From positions 3,472,001 to 3,536,000 of the forward strand of contig OW051471.1 of assembly GCA_932521025.1 (NCBI GenBank): a DNA stretch of 64,000 bases. Direction: 5' to 3'. The notes under the pieces are model-generated. The model was not told where the DNA came from and searched no databases. It was given only the letters and a program-made list of their open reading frames with translations. The first letter of the stretch is position 1; each line of letters starts with the position of its first letter. The position numbers and the translations under genes are program-made. The stretch comes from Oscheius onirici. Its lineage: Eukaryota > Nematoda > Chromadorea > Rhabditida > Rhabditidae. Of this stretch, positions 22,372 to 33,632 are shown piece after piece.

Positions 22372-24165
22372 TGATAGCTGGAAGAAGTTATTTATTCTTT
22401 ACTTTATTTTTTTCAATAACTTTTCCGCGGCCTAAATCTATCTCCGATTCCACTGTTTTGCAGATATCTCATACAAACATCAGTTCTCTTACCAAAAATC
22501 TCTCCTCCTTGGCTCTAAAACTTTCTAATTCGCGTTTCGATCTTGTCTTGTTGACTGAAACCTGGCTCAACGCCTCTATCAACGACCCTTCCGCACTAGG
22601 TCATCTCTCTCCCCATTTCTCCATCATTCGCAGTGACCGAAAACGTAAAAAATGTGGAGGTGTATGCATTCTTGCGAGAAAATCCTATCTTTACACAAAA
22701 ATATTCGCAGAATCCGTCCTTAATGCCTACGAAATACTTGTTGTTGATTTCATCTCCGAAATTTCTCCTCTCAGGGTAGTTTTGATCTATAGATGTCCCA
22801 GCTGTCAAATCACTCTCTCTAAACAATTATTTAAAGCTATCAGTGATTTTGTCTCCACGGAAAAAATCTCTATCCTGGCTGGAGACTTCAACCTCCCTCA
22901 AATACAGTGGACCGCGAATCCAGCATTTCCCGATGAAGTTTCGCGTGAAATACAGCAAATGATGCACGTCCTGGGCCAAAAACAAATTGTCACACAAAAT
23001 ACCCAAAATTCCAACATCTTAGACCTAATTTTTGTCCCCGAAACCCTTCTAACCAAAAGCTTCCTTTGTACACCTCCCATAGGTTCATCCGACCATAATT
23101 TTGGCTCTTTTAGTGTCCCGTTATCTATATCTACAAATCCAACCCCTAGCTTGCGCTTAGACTTCAAAAACGTCGATTTTCTGGGATTTTTCACCTTATT
23201 ACATGATTTCGACTGGCACTACTTTTTTGGTTATTGCTCTACAGTCGAACAAATGTATACGAAATTCATCGATCTACTTTCTTCGCTGATTTCCCAATTT
23301 GTTCCTACAGTCTCAGCCACAAGAGAGACTTTATCCTTTCCATTCAATCTTCGTAATTTGCAGGAGCAAAAAGAACGTTTGTGGAAACTGGCTAGCAAAA
23401 ATAACAACCCCGGTATAAAAATGGGGTATGAGCTCATAAAAAATCGCTACACCCGCCTTCTAAACAGATTTTTGATTAATAGAGAACATAATACTCTCAA
23501 AAAAGCTCCTATCAAGGGTCTTTACAGAGTCGTTCGGGAAATAACTCGTCCTAAAGCGTCCCTAACTGTTCTCAAATCACAAAATGTCCATCTCTTTTTC
23601 AATAAACAAGACATAACTGAAAATTTAGCCACACATTTCTCCAAAATCCATGAAAATACACTTTTATCGGCGCCTGACATTCCCATTCACTTTCCCGAAC
23701 CTCCGTTTCCTTGCTCCCTTCCCTACTTCACTAAAGATTGCATTCGTAAGATCCTGAAAGCTTCCAAGCATTCTTTCTCCGGCACAAAAACCAGTTCTTC
23801 CAATTTCTTCCCTCGAGAACGCGAGGGCCCATCAACAAAATATTTCTATCTAGACCCAGAACAAATTTACGCCGCAATTTCTTTTCACACCGAGTCGGGT
23901 CCAGGTTTCAAATACTTACAAGATCAAACAAACAAATTCCTAAAACAAATAGAGCCATCCTTTCACTTCTAAAACAAAATCGGAGATAGATTACTGCCAA
24001 GGTTTACCCCGAAACTCTTTCTCTGTTGTATATTTCTCCTTACCCCATGTTTTATTATATCCCAAATTCCAATATCCTTGCCCTCTTGCCACCCCTTTTA
24101 TGGCCTCATTCCCCCCTTTCATAAACTTCGCCTATGTCCGTCATAGAAATAAAATAAAAAAGTTT
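22372..24165 (+). mobile_element. Non-LTR (LINE, CR1/L2-like) retrotransposon remnant, endonuclease without RT
   Basis: One long frame (to 23972) encodes an apurinic/apyrimidinic-type endonuclease: SHTNISSL, LLTETWLN, ILAGDFNLP and GSSDHNFGSF, covering the N, E, D/N and D/H positions of the fold. After a linker it reaches FTKDCIRKILKASKHSFSGT, where reverse transcriptase normally begins, but the next residues are an unrelated 3' piece and no RT motifs (such as YxDD) follow. The 3' end is pyrimidine-rich and closes in AATAAAATAAAAAA at about 24148-24162, next to the ASPM 3' end. The 5' end is cut, with no ATG in front. An internal deletion that kept the frame open is the simplest account. Confidence 0.8.
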
Positions 24166-24192
24166 ATTGATTGGACGTCTAAATAACACGGG

Positions 24193-27100
24193 TTACTGGT
24201 AACACTTCTCGAGTAATTGGACGGCGACACGTCTTGGATTATTCGCAGGAAGACGGGCAAATCTGAACCAGTTTCAGAGAAGAATCTAGACGAAAGTACC
24301 TGCGCTGAGCCGTGTTGATATAGTATTTGGACTTTTCAAAGACGACTTCGGACGAAAAGTTCCTGATTCCGATCAAAGCCGAGGCGCTATTGGTCACGAT
24401 GTTGGTATTGTTGTAGAAGGCGTTGAAGACGTGGAAGAGAATTTTCAGGCTGGCATCGCTGTGTTCGAGAATTACGGCTTTGAGTTCTGGATCGATTGCG
24501 GCCTGGAAAAGATGGTTAGATTGAATCAAAATCAAAACGAACCTGTTCCACAAGATACATCATAATGTCCACCAGGGCCGATACAATTTCTTCTTCTCCG
24601 GGACTGCGATCAGCCTGCTCCATTCTGTCCATTATGGCCGGAAGTCCAGCACATTTTTTGATGAAATGGTGACATAGGCCTTTAGTCAAACTGATCAGCC
24701 TTTCTAAATGGAAGCGTAAACGTTACTGAAGAAAACAACTTACTGATGCAAATAGCTGCCACTTTGGTTCGATATAAGCGTCCGTCAAAGAGCATATCCG
24801 AATATTCTTCTAGTCTAAATTGTGTGTAAGAAAAATAAAGAAATGTTAAACTTACTTGACAAAGGCAGGTCTCGTTGCTCTTCCCACATCCTGCGTTATC
24901 TCCATATTTTCCATTTGTTCCCTGTAATTGATCGCAGCAGCTTGCAGTTGATCCATCTCGGCTTGTATCCTCTTCCTAGTGATGTATCCACGCCAGACAC
25001 GTTCAATCGCAATAGCAGCTCGATTTTGTTCCACCAATGACGGAATTCTGACTGTTTTCAGACATTTCAGAGCCAGTTCGTGAGCAGCATGATTCGTTCG
25101 TTGATGATCGATAGATTGTCGTAGTCGGAGCAGCTGATAGACTTTCTGACGGTGTTCAAGAGCGCGAAAAGCTAGGAACCGACGAAGGTACGTTTGTAAA
25201 CAAATGGCGGCGCATTCACGAGTGTTCTTTTGAATCATTACGTATAGGGTACGCCACAGAAAGGAAATACATACCTTGTCCCACTCGTTCAGTCGACGGT
25301 GCTCATAGACACGAGTAGCTAGGAACCGACGAAGGTACGTTTGTAAACAAATGGTGGCGCATTCACGAGTGTTCTTTTGAATCATTACGTATAGGGTACG
25401 CCACAGAAAGGAAATACATACCTTGTCCAACTCGTCCAGTCGACGGTGCTCATATGCACGAGTAGCTAGGAATCGACGAAGGTACGTTTGTAAGCGAATG
25501 ACGGCGTTTTCACGAGTGTTCTTCTGAATCATTACGCATAGGGTACGCCACGGAAGGGAAATATATACCTTGTCCAACTCGTCCAGTCGACGGTGCTCAT
25601 ATGCACGAGTAGCTAGGAATCGACGAAGATACGCTTGTAAGCGAATGGCAGCCTGTTCACGAGCTGTGTTCTTCTGAATCATTACGCATAGGGTACGCCA
25701 CAGAAAGGAAATACATACCTTGTCCAACTCGTCCAGTCGACGGTGCTCATAGGCACGAGTAGCTAGGAATCGACGAAGATACGCTTGTAAGCGAATGGCA
25801 GCCTGTTCACGAGCTGTGTTCTTCTGAATCTTTACGCATAGGGTACGCCACGGAAGAGAAATACATACCTTGTCCAACTCGTCCAGTCGACGCTGCTCAT
25901 AGACACGAGTAGCTAGGAACCGACGAAGATACGTTTGTAAGCGAATGACGGCGTTTTCACGAGTGTTCTTCTGAATCATTACGCATAGGGTACGCCACGG
26001 AAGGGAAATATATACCTTGTCCAACTCGTCCAGTCGACGGTGCTCATAGGCACGAGTAGCTAGGAACCGACGAAGATACGTTTGTAAGCGAATGACGGCG
26101 TTTTCACGAGCTGTGTTCTTCTGAACAAAACCTTCATTTTATTCAAAGTCAAAAAAATGTACCTTCTCGATATCCTGCTGATCATGATATTCGTGCAGCT
26201 CTTGGATCACGGCATCGGATGTGCCTCCAGATGATACAACGTAGATGCCGATGATCTTCCAGAGAACTTGTAAAATGACTTCCTGGTTACCACGGACAAT
26301 ATTTTCCGGAATAATGTCTGAAAGTTGCTTGATTATTGAGAAGGGCATAGGAAGCTACGTTCGACATCTATGCCCTCGTTGGCTGCAATTTGTAAGACTG
26401 TCGCCACATTGCTGATCTTGCTAAGTCGATCGCCTCTGGGATTCCTCAATCTGCTCATGACGGTGCCTCTTCCTAGCTTGTTAGCGATTTCGACAAGTTT
26501 TCCAAGATGGACGCCATCCGTCAGATCAGCAAACGTCTCGACTTTGTATTGGAGTTCATCGAAATAGTTCTAAACTGATATGTTGAGAGAGGCAAGAAAA
26601 TTAAGCATTACCTGGACATACTTGGGCTGAAATCCAATTTTCGCAAAGGCCTTGTTCAGGCTCAGTCCAGAGGATGCTAGAGCTTCCCTGCTGAATTCGC
26701 CAAAGACGTCTTGAAGCGATTTAAACTGGCTCTTTCTGACGAATAGACGAGGATCGCTCATGATAACGCCGGCCGTTTTGAACGTCTCGACACAGAAAAG
26801 GAACTGACATGTCTTGGTCAGGAAGTGACGATGCAGAGCCCTCTTGCCGATATCGCTCAGCAGAAGCTTGACCGTCCCGATGACGTATTTCTTGTTCCTC
26901 AGAATCATGGGGTCGGCGAAGAGATGCATGTTGAGAAAGTTGGTCATCGTTGAGAGGAAAGACGATTCGTCCGGTATATTGATGTCCACGCCGAAGACGA
27001 TCTCCATCCCGAGATGAAGCCAGACCGGATGGAACGACAGGAAGACGTGCATAAGCGTGGATTTGAGAATGATATCGCTGTAGACATTCATGTCTTCCCG

Positions 27101-28131
27101 GATTAGAACGCTGTCGGCTTGGATCATCGAAGCGATTTTTTGCGGGATAGGACTCGATTCGAAGATCTCCATTGCTCTGAAATCGTATTTTTTTGCAATT
27201 AAAGTATATTACCTTTGCTTGCTAGCTTCAAATTCCTGTTGACAAAAAGCCTCCTTGTATTTGAATTTCTTCGAATCCGTATTGACAGCCTCCTTGCGCT
27301 GTGTCATCAGTATCTCCTGGAGCCTCTTCGCAGCATCCTGCTTTGTCTTGCCGAGATCCACGACGCCGTCCTCGAATCGGTTACACATGTTGAGGAGCGT
27401 GTTGCACCAGCCAGACAAGGCATTGAACTGTCGCTCCATCGTGTTCACGTAGCTCTCATGAGCCTCCTCGATGACTAGACGAGGCGAAGAAAACGACGGC
27501 TTCTTTTTCGGATGGAACGGCGTAGATGTCACTAAAATGAATTATAGATTGAAGGCAATAAAATAAAATACATGGACCGGGCAGACGTCGCGGAGTGTTG
27601 ACTATGAAGGTGTCAGACTGTATCATCGATATATCCGCGATGTCCATTGTTGGAGCTTCTGTGAAGGACTGTTGTTCGACGAAGGCCCTCTCCGTAACCT
27701 CTAGATCTGCGATAGCGCTGTGATTACGGTTGTTCTGGCACTTTGTGACTGAAGACTAATTGTATCGGGAGGAAGAGAAAGTTGCTTACGATATGTTGTC
27801 CTCCTTCTGTTCAACTTCTTCAGCATCGCCGCCTTCTTTTCCTCTATTGTAGGGTCCCTTGGGGGCTCCATATTCGGCTGAAATAAAACGACGTGTAGGA
27901 AAAATTTAGGTAACAAGAAGGAAGTATTGTAACAATTGAGAATGGACCCAAAGGTTTCTACGGCAGTTACACAATGCTGCCTCTTTATAATGAGCATTTT
28001 TGCTGGCAGTTTCATAGAAAACGAGATAAAAAGAAAAGAGAAAAACCAAGAACAAAGTTTTCCGAAGACGTCGGTTTCCCGCTCAAAACGTCTCGACTTA
28101 CTGTAGATTTTGGCACCCTTAATTGAACCAT
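24193..28131 (-). CDS. ASPM: ASPM / abnormal spindle orthologue (spindle-pole protein with CH and IQ motifs)
   Basis: ASPM focuses microtubule minus ends at spindle poles and binds calmodulin through its IQ motifs. ATG at 28131 opens a short first exon, spliced in phase to PNMEPPRDPTIEEKK. The middle exons match the region before the calponin-homology domains: FHPVWLHLGMEIVFGVDINI (human '[20 protein letters not shown]'), SDPRLFVRKSQFKSLQDVF, then the CH-type TFADLTDGVHLGKLVEIANK, MSRLRNPRGDRLSKISNVAT and VRGNQEVILQVLWKIIGIYV. Seven IQ units plus AIAIERVWRGYITRKRIQ follow, then a helical, armadillo-like tail (NTNIVTNSASALIGIRNFSS) ending LLEKCYQ at 24193. The protein is much shorter than vertebrate ASPM, with fewer IQ motifs; the long N-terminal ASH region is not seen. 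AATAAA lies at 24162-24167 on the minus strand. Confidence 0.88.
25230..26131 (-). repeat. Tandem array of ASPM IQ exon-plus-intron units
   Basis: Six units of 147-150 bp, plus a diverged seventh, repeat with over 90% identity. Each has a 102- or 105-nt exon (KNTARE...AIRLQAYLRRFLATRAYEHR...LDELDK) and a 45-nt block that starts GTATGT/GTATAT and ends ATGATTCAG. The 45-nt block is stop-free and a multiple of three. At the first unit the same position holds an unrelated 42-nt GT...TTTTGTTCAG block containing an in-frame TAA. That makes it an intron, and the 45-nt blocks are therefore very probably introns too. Confidence 0.85.
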
Positions 28132-28134
28132 GTT

Positions 28135-28468
28135 TTATTCAGATTTTTCATTCCCTTTTACGCTCATTTGTCGCAAAGTATTCCTGTTCAACACTATGAA
28201 AATGATCAGGACTACGACAAAACACAACACTAAAAAGATGTTTTGTTGGCCCTCAAGATTCCCCCTGTGCTTTTCCGATCCGCTGGAGATGTTCTCTTGA
28301 ACTGTTTGTCCTGCTCCTTCTGTCCCCCCAAAAATCACGAGGCCCGTCTCGAAGCGGAAGGCTTCTCCCCTACTCAAAACACAAACAGTATGTTCTCTCT
28401 CTCTCTTGTGGTTGACCTCTGCTGCTGCTTGCTGCAAGATAACATTCGTCACTTTTGGCTTCGCCCAT
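28135..28468 (-). CDS. Possible small tail-anchored membrane protein (tentative)
   Basis: The frame ending at 28135 gives GQTVQENISSGSEKHRGNLE, then a strong membrane helix (IFLVLCFVVVLIIFIVL) and a short basic tail NRNTLRQMSVKGNEKSE. A tail-anchored topology would put the N-terminus in the cytosol. An ATG at 28468 (MGEAKSDECYLAASSSR) could start it in another frame joined by an intron, but I could not find a phase-correct splice, so the N-terminus is open. Its stop TAA, itself inside GAATAAAAC, lies one codon before the ASPM ATG on the same strand. It could be an upstream cistron, a 5' extension of ASPM with a stop, or chance. Confidence 0.3.
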
Positions 28469-28763
28469 TTTCCTGCTTCTGACCGGGAAGCGTTTTTGTT
28501 TCTTTTCTCTCGGCAAAATGACGCGAAGACAAATACGAGAGGTCCGAACCGGAAACTTTTCGGCTCATTGCAACTACGGACAAAGACAAATACGGAAAAG
28601 TCTCAAGAATACTGTTCTCCTATGTAATCTCGGGTCGTCTTTGGCAAAAATATTATATATTATATGCTGTTTTGATTTCTGAACAGGCATGATCGAAAAG
28701 CTGGCGTTTGATTGGTTATTTTTCGACCTGTTCTGCTATCTTTCCGCCTGGAACTGCTTTTTC

Positions 28764-29169
28764 GGTAATACTATAGCAGGCACCCCCTCAATTCAAATAT
28801 TTTGGCGCGCAAGCCATAACTTGCCTAAATTCGGGGTTTTCACCATTTTACCAGTATTATTTCGTGTTCTAGCTGCTTTTATCGAACTCCGCATCAAAAA
28901 CTACTTTTAGGGCGAGTGTGTAATAGAATAAAATTGTGAAAAATCTGGAGAAACTCTCGGGGGGTATTATGTGAGCGATGTTGCTTTTTTTCTGAAGTAT
29001 TTCGCCTAATTTTTCAAGTATTTCGGCATCCTGAGGGTTATATTTGACGCCGAGTTCGATAAACACATCTAGAACGTGAAAAAATAACGGAAAAGTGGTG
29101 AAAATCCCGATTTCAATCATTGTGCGCCAAAATATTTGAATGGAGGGGGGTGCCTGCTATAGTATTACC
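28764..29169. mobile_element. Foldback DNA element with 8-bp target duplication
   Basis: Terminal inverted repeats GGTAATACTATAGCAGGCAC...CAATTCAAATATTTTGGCGC are inverted at the right, ending GTATTACC. Both sides carry the identical 8-mer GCTTTTTC (28756-28763 and 29170-29177). An 8-bp duplication fits the hAT, P or Merlin superfamilies and not Tc1/mariner. It is about 406 bp with no coding capacity. Confidence 0.75.
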
Positions 29170-29211
29170 GCTTTTTCTCTTCTTCAAAAATTGTCAAATT
29201 TCAATTTGCCA

Positions 29212-29780
29212 TATAGGTCTCGCCAAAATGAGTTTCAAATTTCTGGTCCCCCCTTAAGCAGGATTTCAAATTTTTACTGTTGTTCTACTCGAATTTTCGT
29301 TTTCTTTTTTCTTTTTAAGCCATTTTTCTTGTTTCTTTCTTGCCTATCAATGGTAAAAACGCTCTCTATGATTTTATGTTAAAAGAATTCCCAAATGATC
29401 AAAAATAGAAAAAGAAGCTCTAAGAGAAAAAGAAGCTCGATGCTGGTGTTTGCGAATATAGGCCTGGAAATAGTACTCCTACTTGTGATTTATCAATCTT
29501 GCCGATGATAGCACTTGCTTTGACGAAGATAAGCGATAAAAATTGAAAACTGAACAATTTTCTACTAGTTTTTTTTCTTAAAATCATAGAGGGCATTTCC
29601 ACGATTGATAGGCAAAAAAGAAACAAGAAAATGGGTTAAAAATAAGAAAAAAAAAGAACGCAAATTGGACTAGAAAAACGGTAAAAATTTGAAATCCCAC
29701 CAAAAAACAATTTGCGCGCCAAGTCGCCTCGAGACCAAGCCGGGACCAGAAATTTGAAAGTCATTTTGGCGAGACCTATA
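29212..29780. mobile_element. Foldback element with TATAGGTCTCGCC termini
   Basis: Left arm TATAGGTCTCGCCAAAATGA...TTTCAAATTTCTGGTCCC is inverted at 29740-29780 (...GGGACCAGAAATTTGAAAG...GGCGAGACCTATA). Pairing continues inward over a CTTGTTTCTTTCTTGCCTATCAAT block and AATCATAGAGGGC, so nearly the whole 570 bp can fold back. TA flanks suggest the mariner group. Confidence 0.7.
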
Positions 29781-29789
29781 ACTTTCAGC

Positions 29790-31520
29790 TGGATTTCGCT
29801 AAATTTTTTTTATTAAACCCGAGATTGAACATAAAATGATTTTTTTGGAAAACTGTCCAACCGAAACCGTGGAGAACCGCCCAATGTTGACGAGCTTCAG
29901 GGTTCTTTTGTCTGTAACTTAGGCTAGAAACGGCAATCTTCTACAGATGTCGGAAGCAGAACAGTGAGTAAGCGTCAATGCATTTTCCAAGCATAAAAGG
30001 CTAACTAGTAGGCAGTTGTGTACGTATATCCATCATGGCAGTACATATGTCTCATAACTTAACTGCTCTGGTCTAAATGGTTCCGCTAGCGTTGGAACCC
30101 GCTTAGTTATAGAGCCAGCATGTCTCAGCACAATAGGAACTTTTGAACCATCGTCAATATAGCGAGAAAAGGATCATCGAAAGCCGTCGGCCCAAATCAA
30201 AAGATCGTCTGCGGGCTCCAAAAGGTTCAGACCGACCTCCCTGTAAGAATGAACGAAGTCTAGGGTGAAATGTTCCATGTGAACTGTCTCATGTTTCAGA
30301 TGATTTCCGTAAGTCGGCTCATAAGCAGACCATCAGTCTGTATCCAAATCAGTAACCTATTGAGACTAGAACTCTTCTTTCCTGTACCAAGCCGACCAGA
30401 ACTCTCACTGAGCTCTGACTAACCACCACCTCCTCGAAAAACAACATCTTACAGTCACAACAGACGCGGTTCAAGTTTACCCTCCAGACTACAGGATGAC
30501 AGCAAACGTCGGAGACTAACATAGAAAAATGACTCAGACTGCGACTATTTTTGTAATTATTACGTCAATCGACGATCAGGCAGCAAAACAGTAATTGCCC
30601 AGCCAATAAACAACCTCCAAGTACTTATTCAGGAGAAGCCCTGGCGCGGGGCCAGGTCACCGCGTCACTCTCTCTATTTGGCGACGGTTTCCGGAAAGAG
30701 AGCTCTTCTCTTCCGCCATGTGACCAAAAAGAAACTCCGCCTTTAGCCTGAAAAAGAAGACGGGCTGGTCCATCTTCCGGACTATATAAGGACATCTTCC
30801 CTTCTAGAGGAACCCTTCCAGATCCAGACAGTCTCGCTTCAAAGAGACTGTTTTCCAATGAATTCTCTGGTCTGACTGTCTCTTCAGTGACTTTCCCCAG
30901 ACTGTATCTCTTTGAAAGAGCTAGCTTCTAATGACTTTTAGTTTATCAGTATTTACTCCCCTCGTTCACAGTCTTTTCGCTTTAAGAGGCAACTTTCCAA
31001 TGATTCGTATCTCCAGGGGAAAAGAGACTCTCAGTTTTCCAGTCTGCATCTTCTCACTTCTGTCTATTGTGTCGAGTACTGCCTCTCCGAATGTCTCCTA
31101 AGAAGTCTTCTATTAAACTGTCCTAAAAACCATGGCTCTCAGTTTGCAGCTCCCGACTCTCTCTCTCTCTCATTTCATAGTAGATGCCACTTTCCGAAGA
31201 CTCTCACTACTACAGTCATATCTGTCTTCTTAATCTGTTCAGTCAAATTCAGTGTCTCGAACTGTCTCTCTTCCCCACTGACTCTCAGTTCTCCGATCTT
31301 GAAAAGACTTTTTAGTCACTCACAGTGTCTCAAACTGTCTCCGAAAGAATCTTTCCAATAAATCAGTTTTCTAGTCTCTACTTCCAATGTCTCAGATCTC
31401 TTTCCAATGACTTTCTCCTGCTACCTGTTTCTGTAGTAATCTTTCACGGTTCCACGTCCCTTCTTCCTCAAAAATGTCTCACTTCTTGCCACTTTAACTC
31501 AAGACAACTTTTCAGCATAA
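29790..31520. other. Gene-free region; CT-rich leader of the next gene
   Basis: No coding frame is supportable. From about 30830 to 31500 the strand is rich in short CT-rich motifs (GACTGTCTCTT, TCTCAGTTTTCCAGTCT) repeated with variation. This looks like a long 5'UTR intron ending in AACTTTTCAG at 31515. Confidence 0.4.
30783..30790 (+). promoter_or_regulatory. TATA box candidate for the secreted-peptide gene
   Basis: TATATAAG lies in an otherwise GC-richer stretch. Transcription from about 30815 would give a leader spliced to the acceptor at 31515, just before the ATG at 31521. No experimental-type evidence is available. Confidence 0.3.
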
Positions 31521-33176
31521 ATGGCACGCATCTTTGTTCTACTGACCGCCGTCTTTGCAGCTGGATTGGCCAATATCCTGGTTCAGGGACGAGCCGACAC
31601 ACTACGAGTTCTCCGACGAATTCTTCGCGATCGGGAGCATAGAGTGTGAGTCTGTGGGTCATTCCGCAGTAGTTGTTGACTTCCGAGAGAGAGAGAAAAC
31701 AAACAAACAAGAACTGCACGCGGAGAGACTATCAGTAACCAGTTTGTTGACTCTCGCTCATTAGTCTGACAATTGTTTCGGACATACGGAGCGCGCTGCT
31801 ACCGGTCCCGTCTGTTTGCTCTCTCGCGTCATGTTTAGTCTCTTTTTGGTGTTTCCTTCTGCTCCTGATCTTAGTCATCGCCTGGTCTCTAATTGGTCTG
31901 CCTTGTTGTGAATAGAGATCGGTTTGGTGGACTGTTTGGGTCGAGTATGCGTCAAGCAATGAGTCTTTCCGACTTACTACAGTAAGGAATAATCAGAATC
32001 TTCAACTGGTTAGGGTAGTTGCGAAGAGCTATTGTGAGTCAAGAAACAGCATGTCAGTATCAGTTTTCTCATGGGAAATACTTTCAGCTAGAGAATTCTT
32101 AAAGAAGAAGAGATAAATCACAGTGTCTTGTAGCTCCCGATCAGTAATTTTATCAGTGAAATAGATCTGACTATTGAATCCTTAGCGAAAGCTAGACTGA
32201 CCAGATATGAGGTCTACTAATTAGATTAGTAAGGGTTCACAGCCATATACAGTATACTTGGACACCGAGCCGGCTCGAGCCTGACGGTTTTTTGCGATTT
32301 TCTGAAAATCTGATTCAATTTTCTCGATTTTTTTCCAGACATTCGTTAATGCTTTGTTGACTTCTAGCAAACAAGAAATTGGAATTTAAATTAGGAATTT
32401 TCGAGAAAAATGGAAAAGCTCGGCGACTCGAGCCGGCACATTTTCCATTTTTCTGGAAAATTACTAATTTAAATTCCAGTTTCTTGTTTGCTAGAAGTCA
32501 ACAAAGCATTAACGAATGTCTGGAAAAAACAATCGAGAAAATTGAATCCGATTTGGAGAAAATCGCAAAAAACCGTCAGGCTAGAGCCGGCTCGGTGCCC
32601 AAGTATAATATACAGTAGTTCTTCATGGTATCTGTTTCCGCAGAATGGAATTTCAAGAGATGTAGATAGAGACTCGCCCCGGAATGAGAGTGTATCAAAT
32701 TAAGTAAGGTTTCTGTAGCATCTGACCAGTCCTGGTAGCGAACCTGACTACTAACAAGAGGTACGAGTGTTTGTTCTCATTGACTTTCACTGCTCACAGT
32801 TTCCGTAAACGCGACCTCTTTGACAATCAAACCCGCCTGTTGACAATTGACCCGGAGACCAGGCGTTGACAAAGTTCTAGGCTCTATTTGCCATCACGCA
32901 TTCCCTAGTAAACATTCGCTCTCCACATGAAAACAATCTTCGATTTTCAGTGCCCCGATGGCTGATCCTTTAGCCCCAGCGTGGGCAAATCATCCTCGTC
33001 GTACCAGAAGAGACATTTCCAATGCCGTGATCGAATCCGGCCACTGTGAACACATCGAGCTGGTCGACTGTTCCGACTTCGAGACCGATGAAATGACCTG
33101 CATGATGACGGCCACGGGAATGACGTGCTGTGTCTGTACTGGTCGATTACGTCAAGCCAAATGGAGTCTCTTCTGA
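31521..33176 (+). CDS. Small secreted cysteine-rich protein or peptide precursor
   Basis: Two exons (31521-31645 and 32951-33176) give 116 residues. A signal peptide (MARIFVLLTAVFAAGLANIL) is followed by a basic Arg-rich segment and a RRTRRD site suited to furin-type cleavage. The mature part would be about 57 residues with six cysteines in the order GHCEH, VDCSD, MTCMM and MTCCVC, and ends RQAKWSLF. Start is six bases after a TTTTCAG acceptor. The splice (AGAGT|GTGAGT to TTTTCAG|TGC) is in phase. The pattern suggests a secreted disulfide-rich factor such as a hormone, antimicrobial or structural peptide; the family is not recognised. The 1.3-kb intron carries a large palindrome. Confidence 0.7.
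32253..32607. mobile_element. Near-perfect palindromic foldback element in an intron
   Basis: TATACTTGGACACCGAGCCG... at the left is inverted at the right as ...CGGCTCGGTGCCCAAGTATA. The arms are about 170 bp each with only scattered mismatches and a short centre. The arms contain TTCTTGTTTGCTAGAAGTCA and its inverse. TA flanks again suggest a Tc1/mariner-type miniature element. The transcript of the host gene would carry the hairpin in its intron. Confidence 0.75.
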
Positions 33177-33275
33177 TTCTCTTAGATATTTCTTCTCCTT
33201 TTATTTATTCGCGATCTCATGCAGAGAGTACGGGTTATGAAAAACAAAATTTGCTCAAAGAATAAATCTTTCACT
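33159..33275 (+). repeat. Duplicated 3'-end segment (copy 1; copy 2 at 38104-38215)
   Basis: The last codons and 3'UTR of the secreted-peptide gene (AAATGGAGTCTCTT...TTTCTTCTCCTTT...CATGCAGA(G/A)AGTAC...CTCAAAGA) recur at 38104-38215 at roughly 80% identity, same orientation. Confidence 0.6.
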
Positions 33276-33632
33276 GGACCACTTTTCAATAAACTAGTGG
33301 TGCAGTCTTTGCTTTCGATAGAACGATACTTTCAGGTTCAGAACCAGTTCAAAACGTTGTTTCCAGAAGTTTTGCTTTTTTTTTGTATCGAAATCGAGAA
33401 GAGAAACCAGACACCGTTTCAGAAACTGAATTAAACGTTTCTTTAGGACAAGATTACGAGGCATCTAGAGGAAGAAGAGACGCAAGGAAAGAGACAAGAC
33501 GAAAGTCCAGAAAAGAATAAATGACGAGATACAAGAGGAGAAAAGCAATGTTACAAAAGAGAGAACAAGAGAAAAAACACGTTTTGAGCAAGTTTTATTG
33601 AGTTTTTTTTTTAAATTTTCTTCGTCCTTCGG

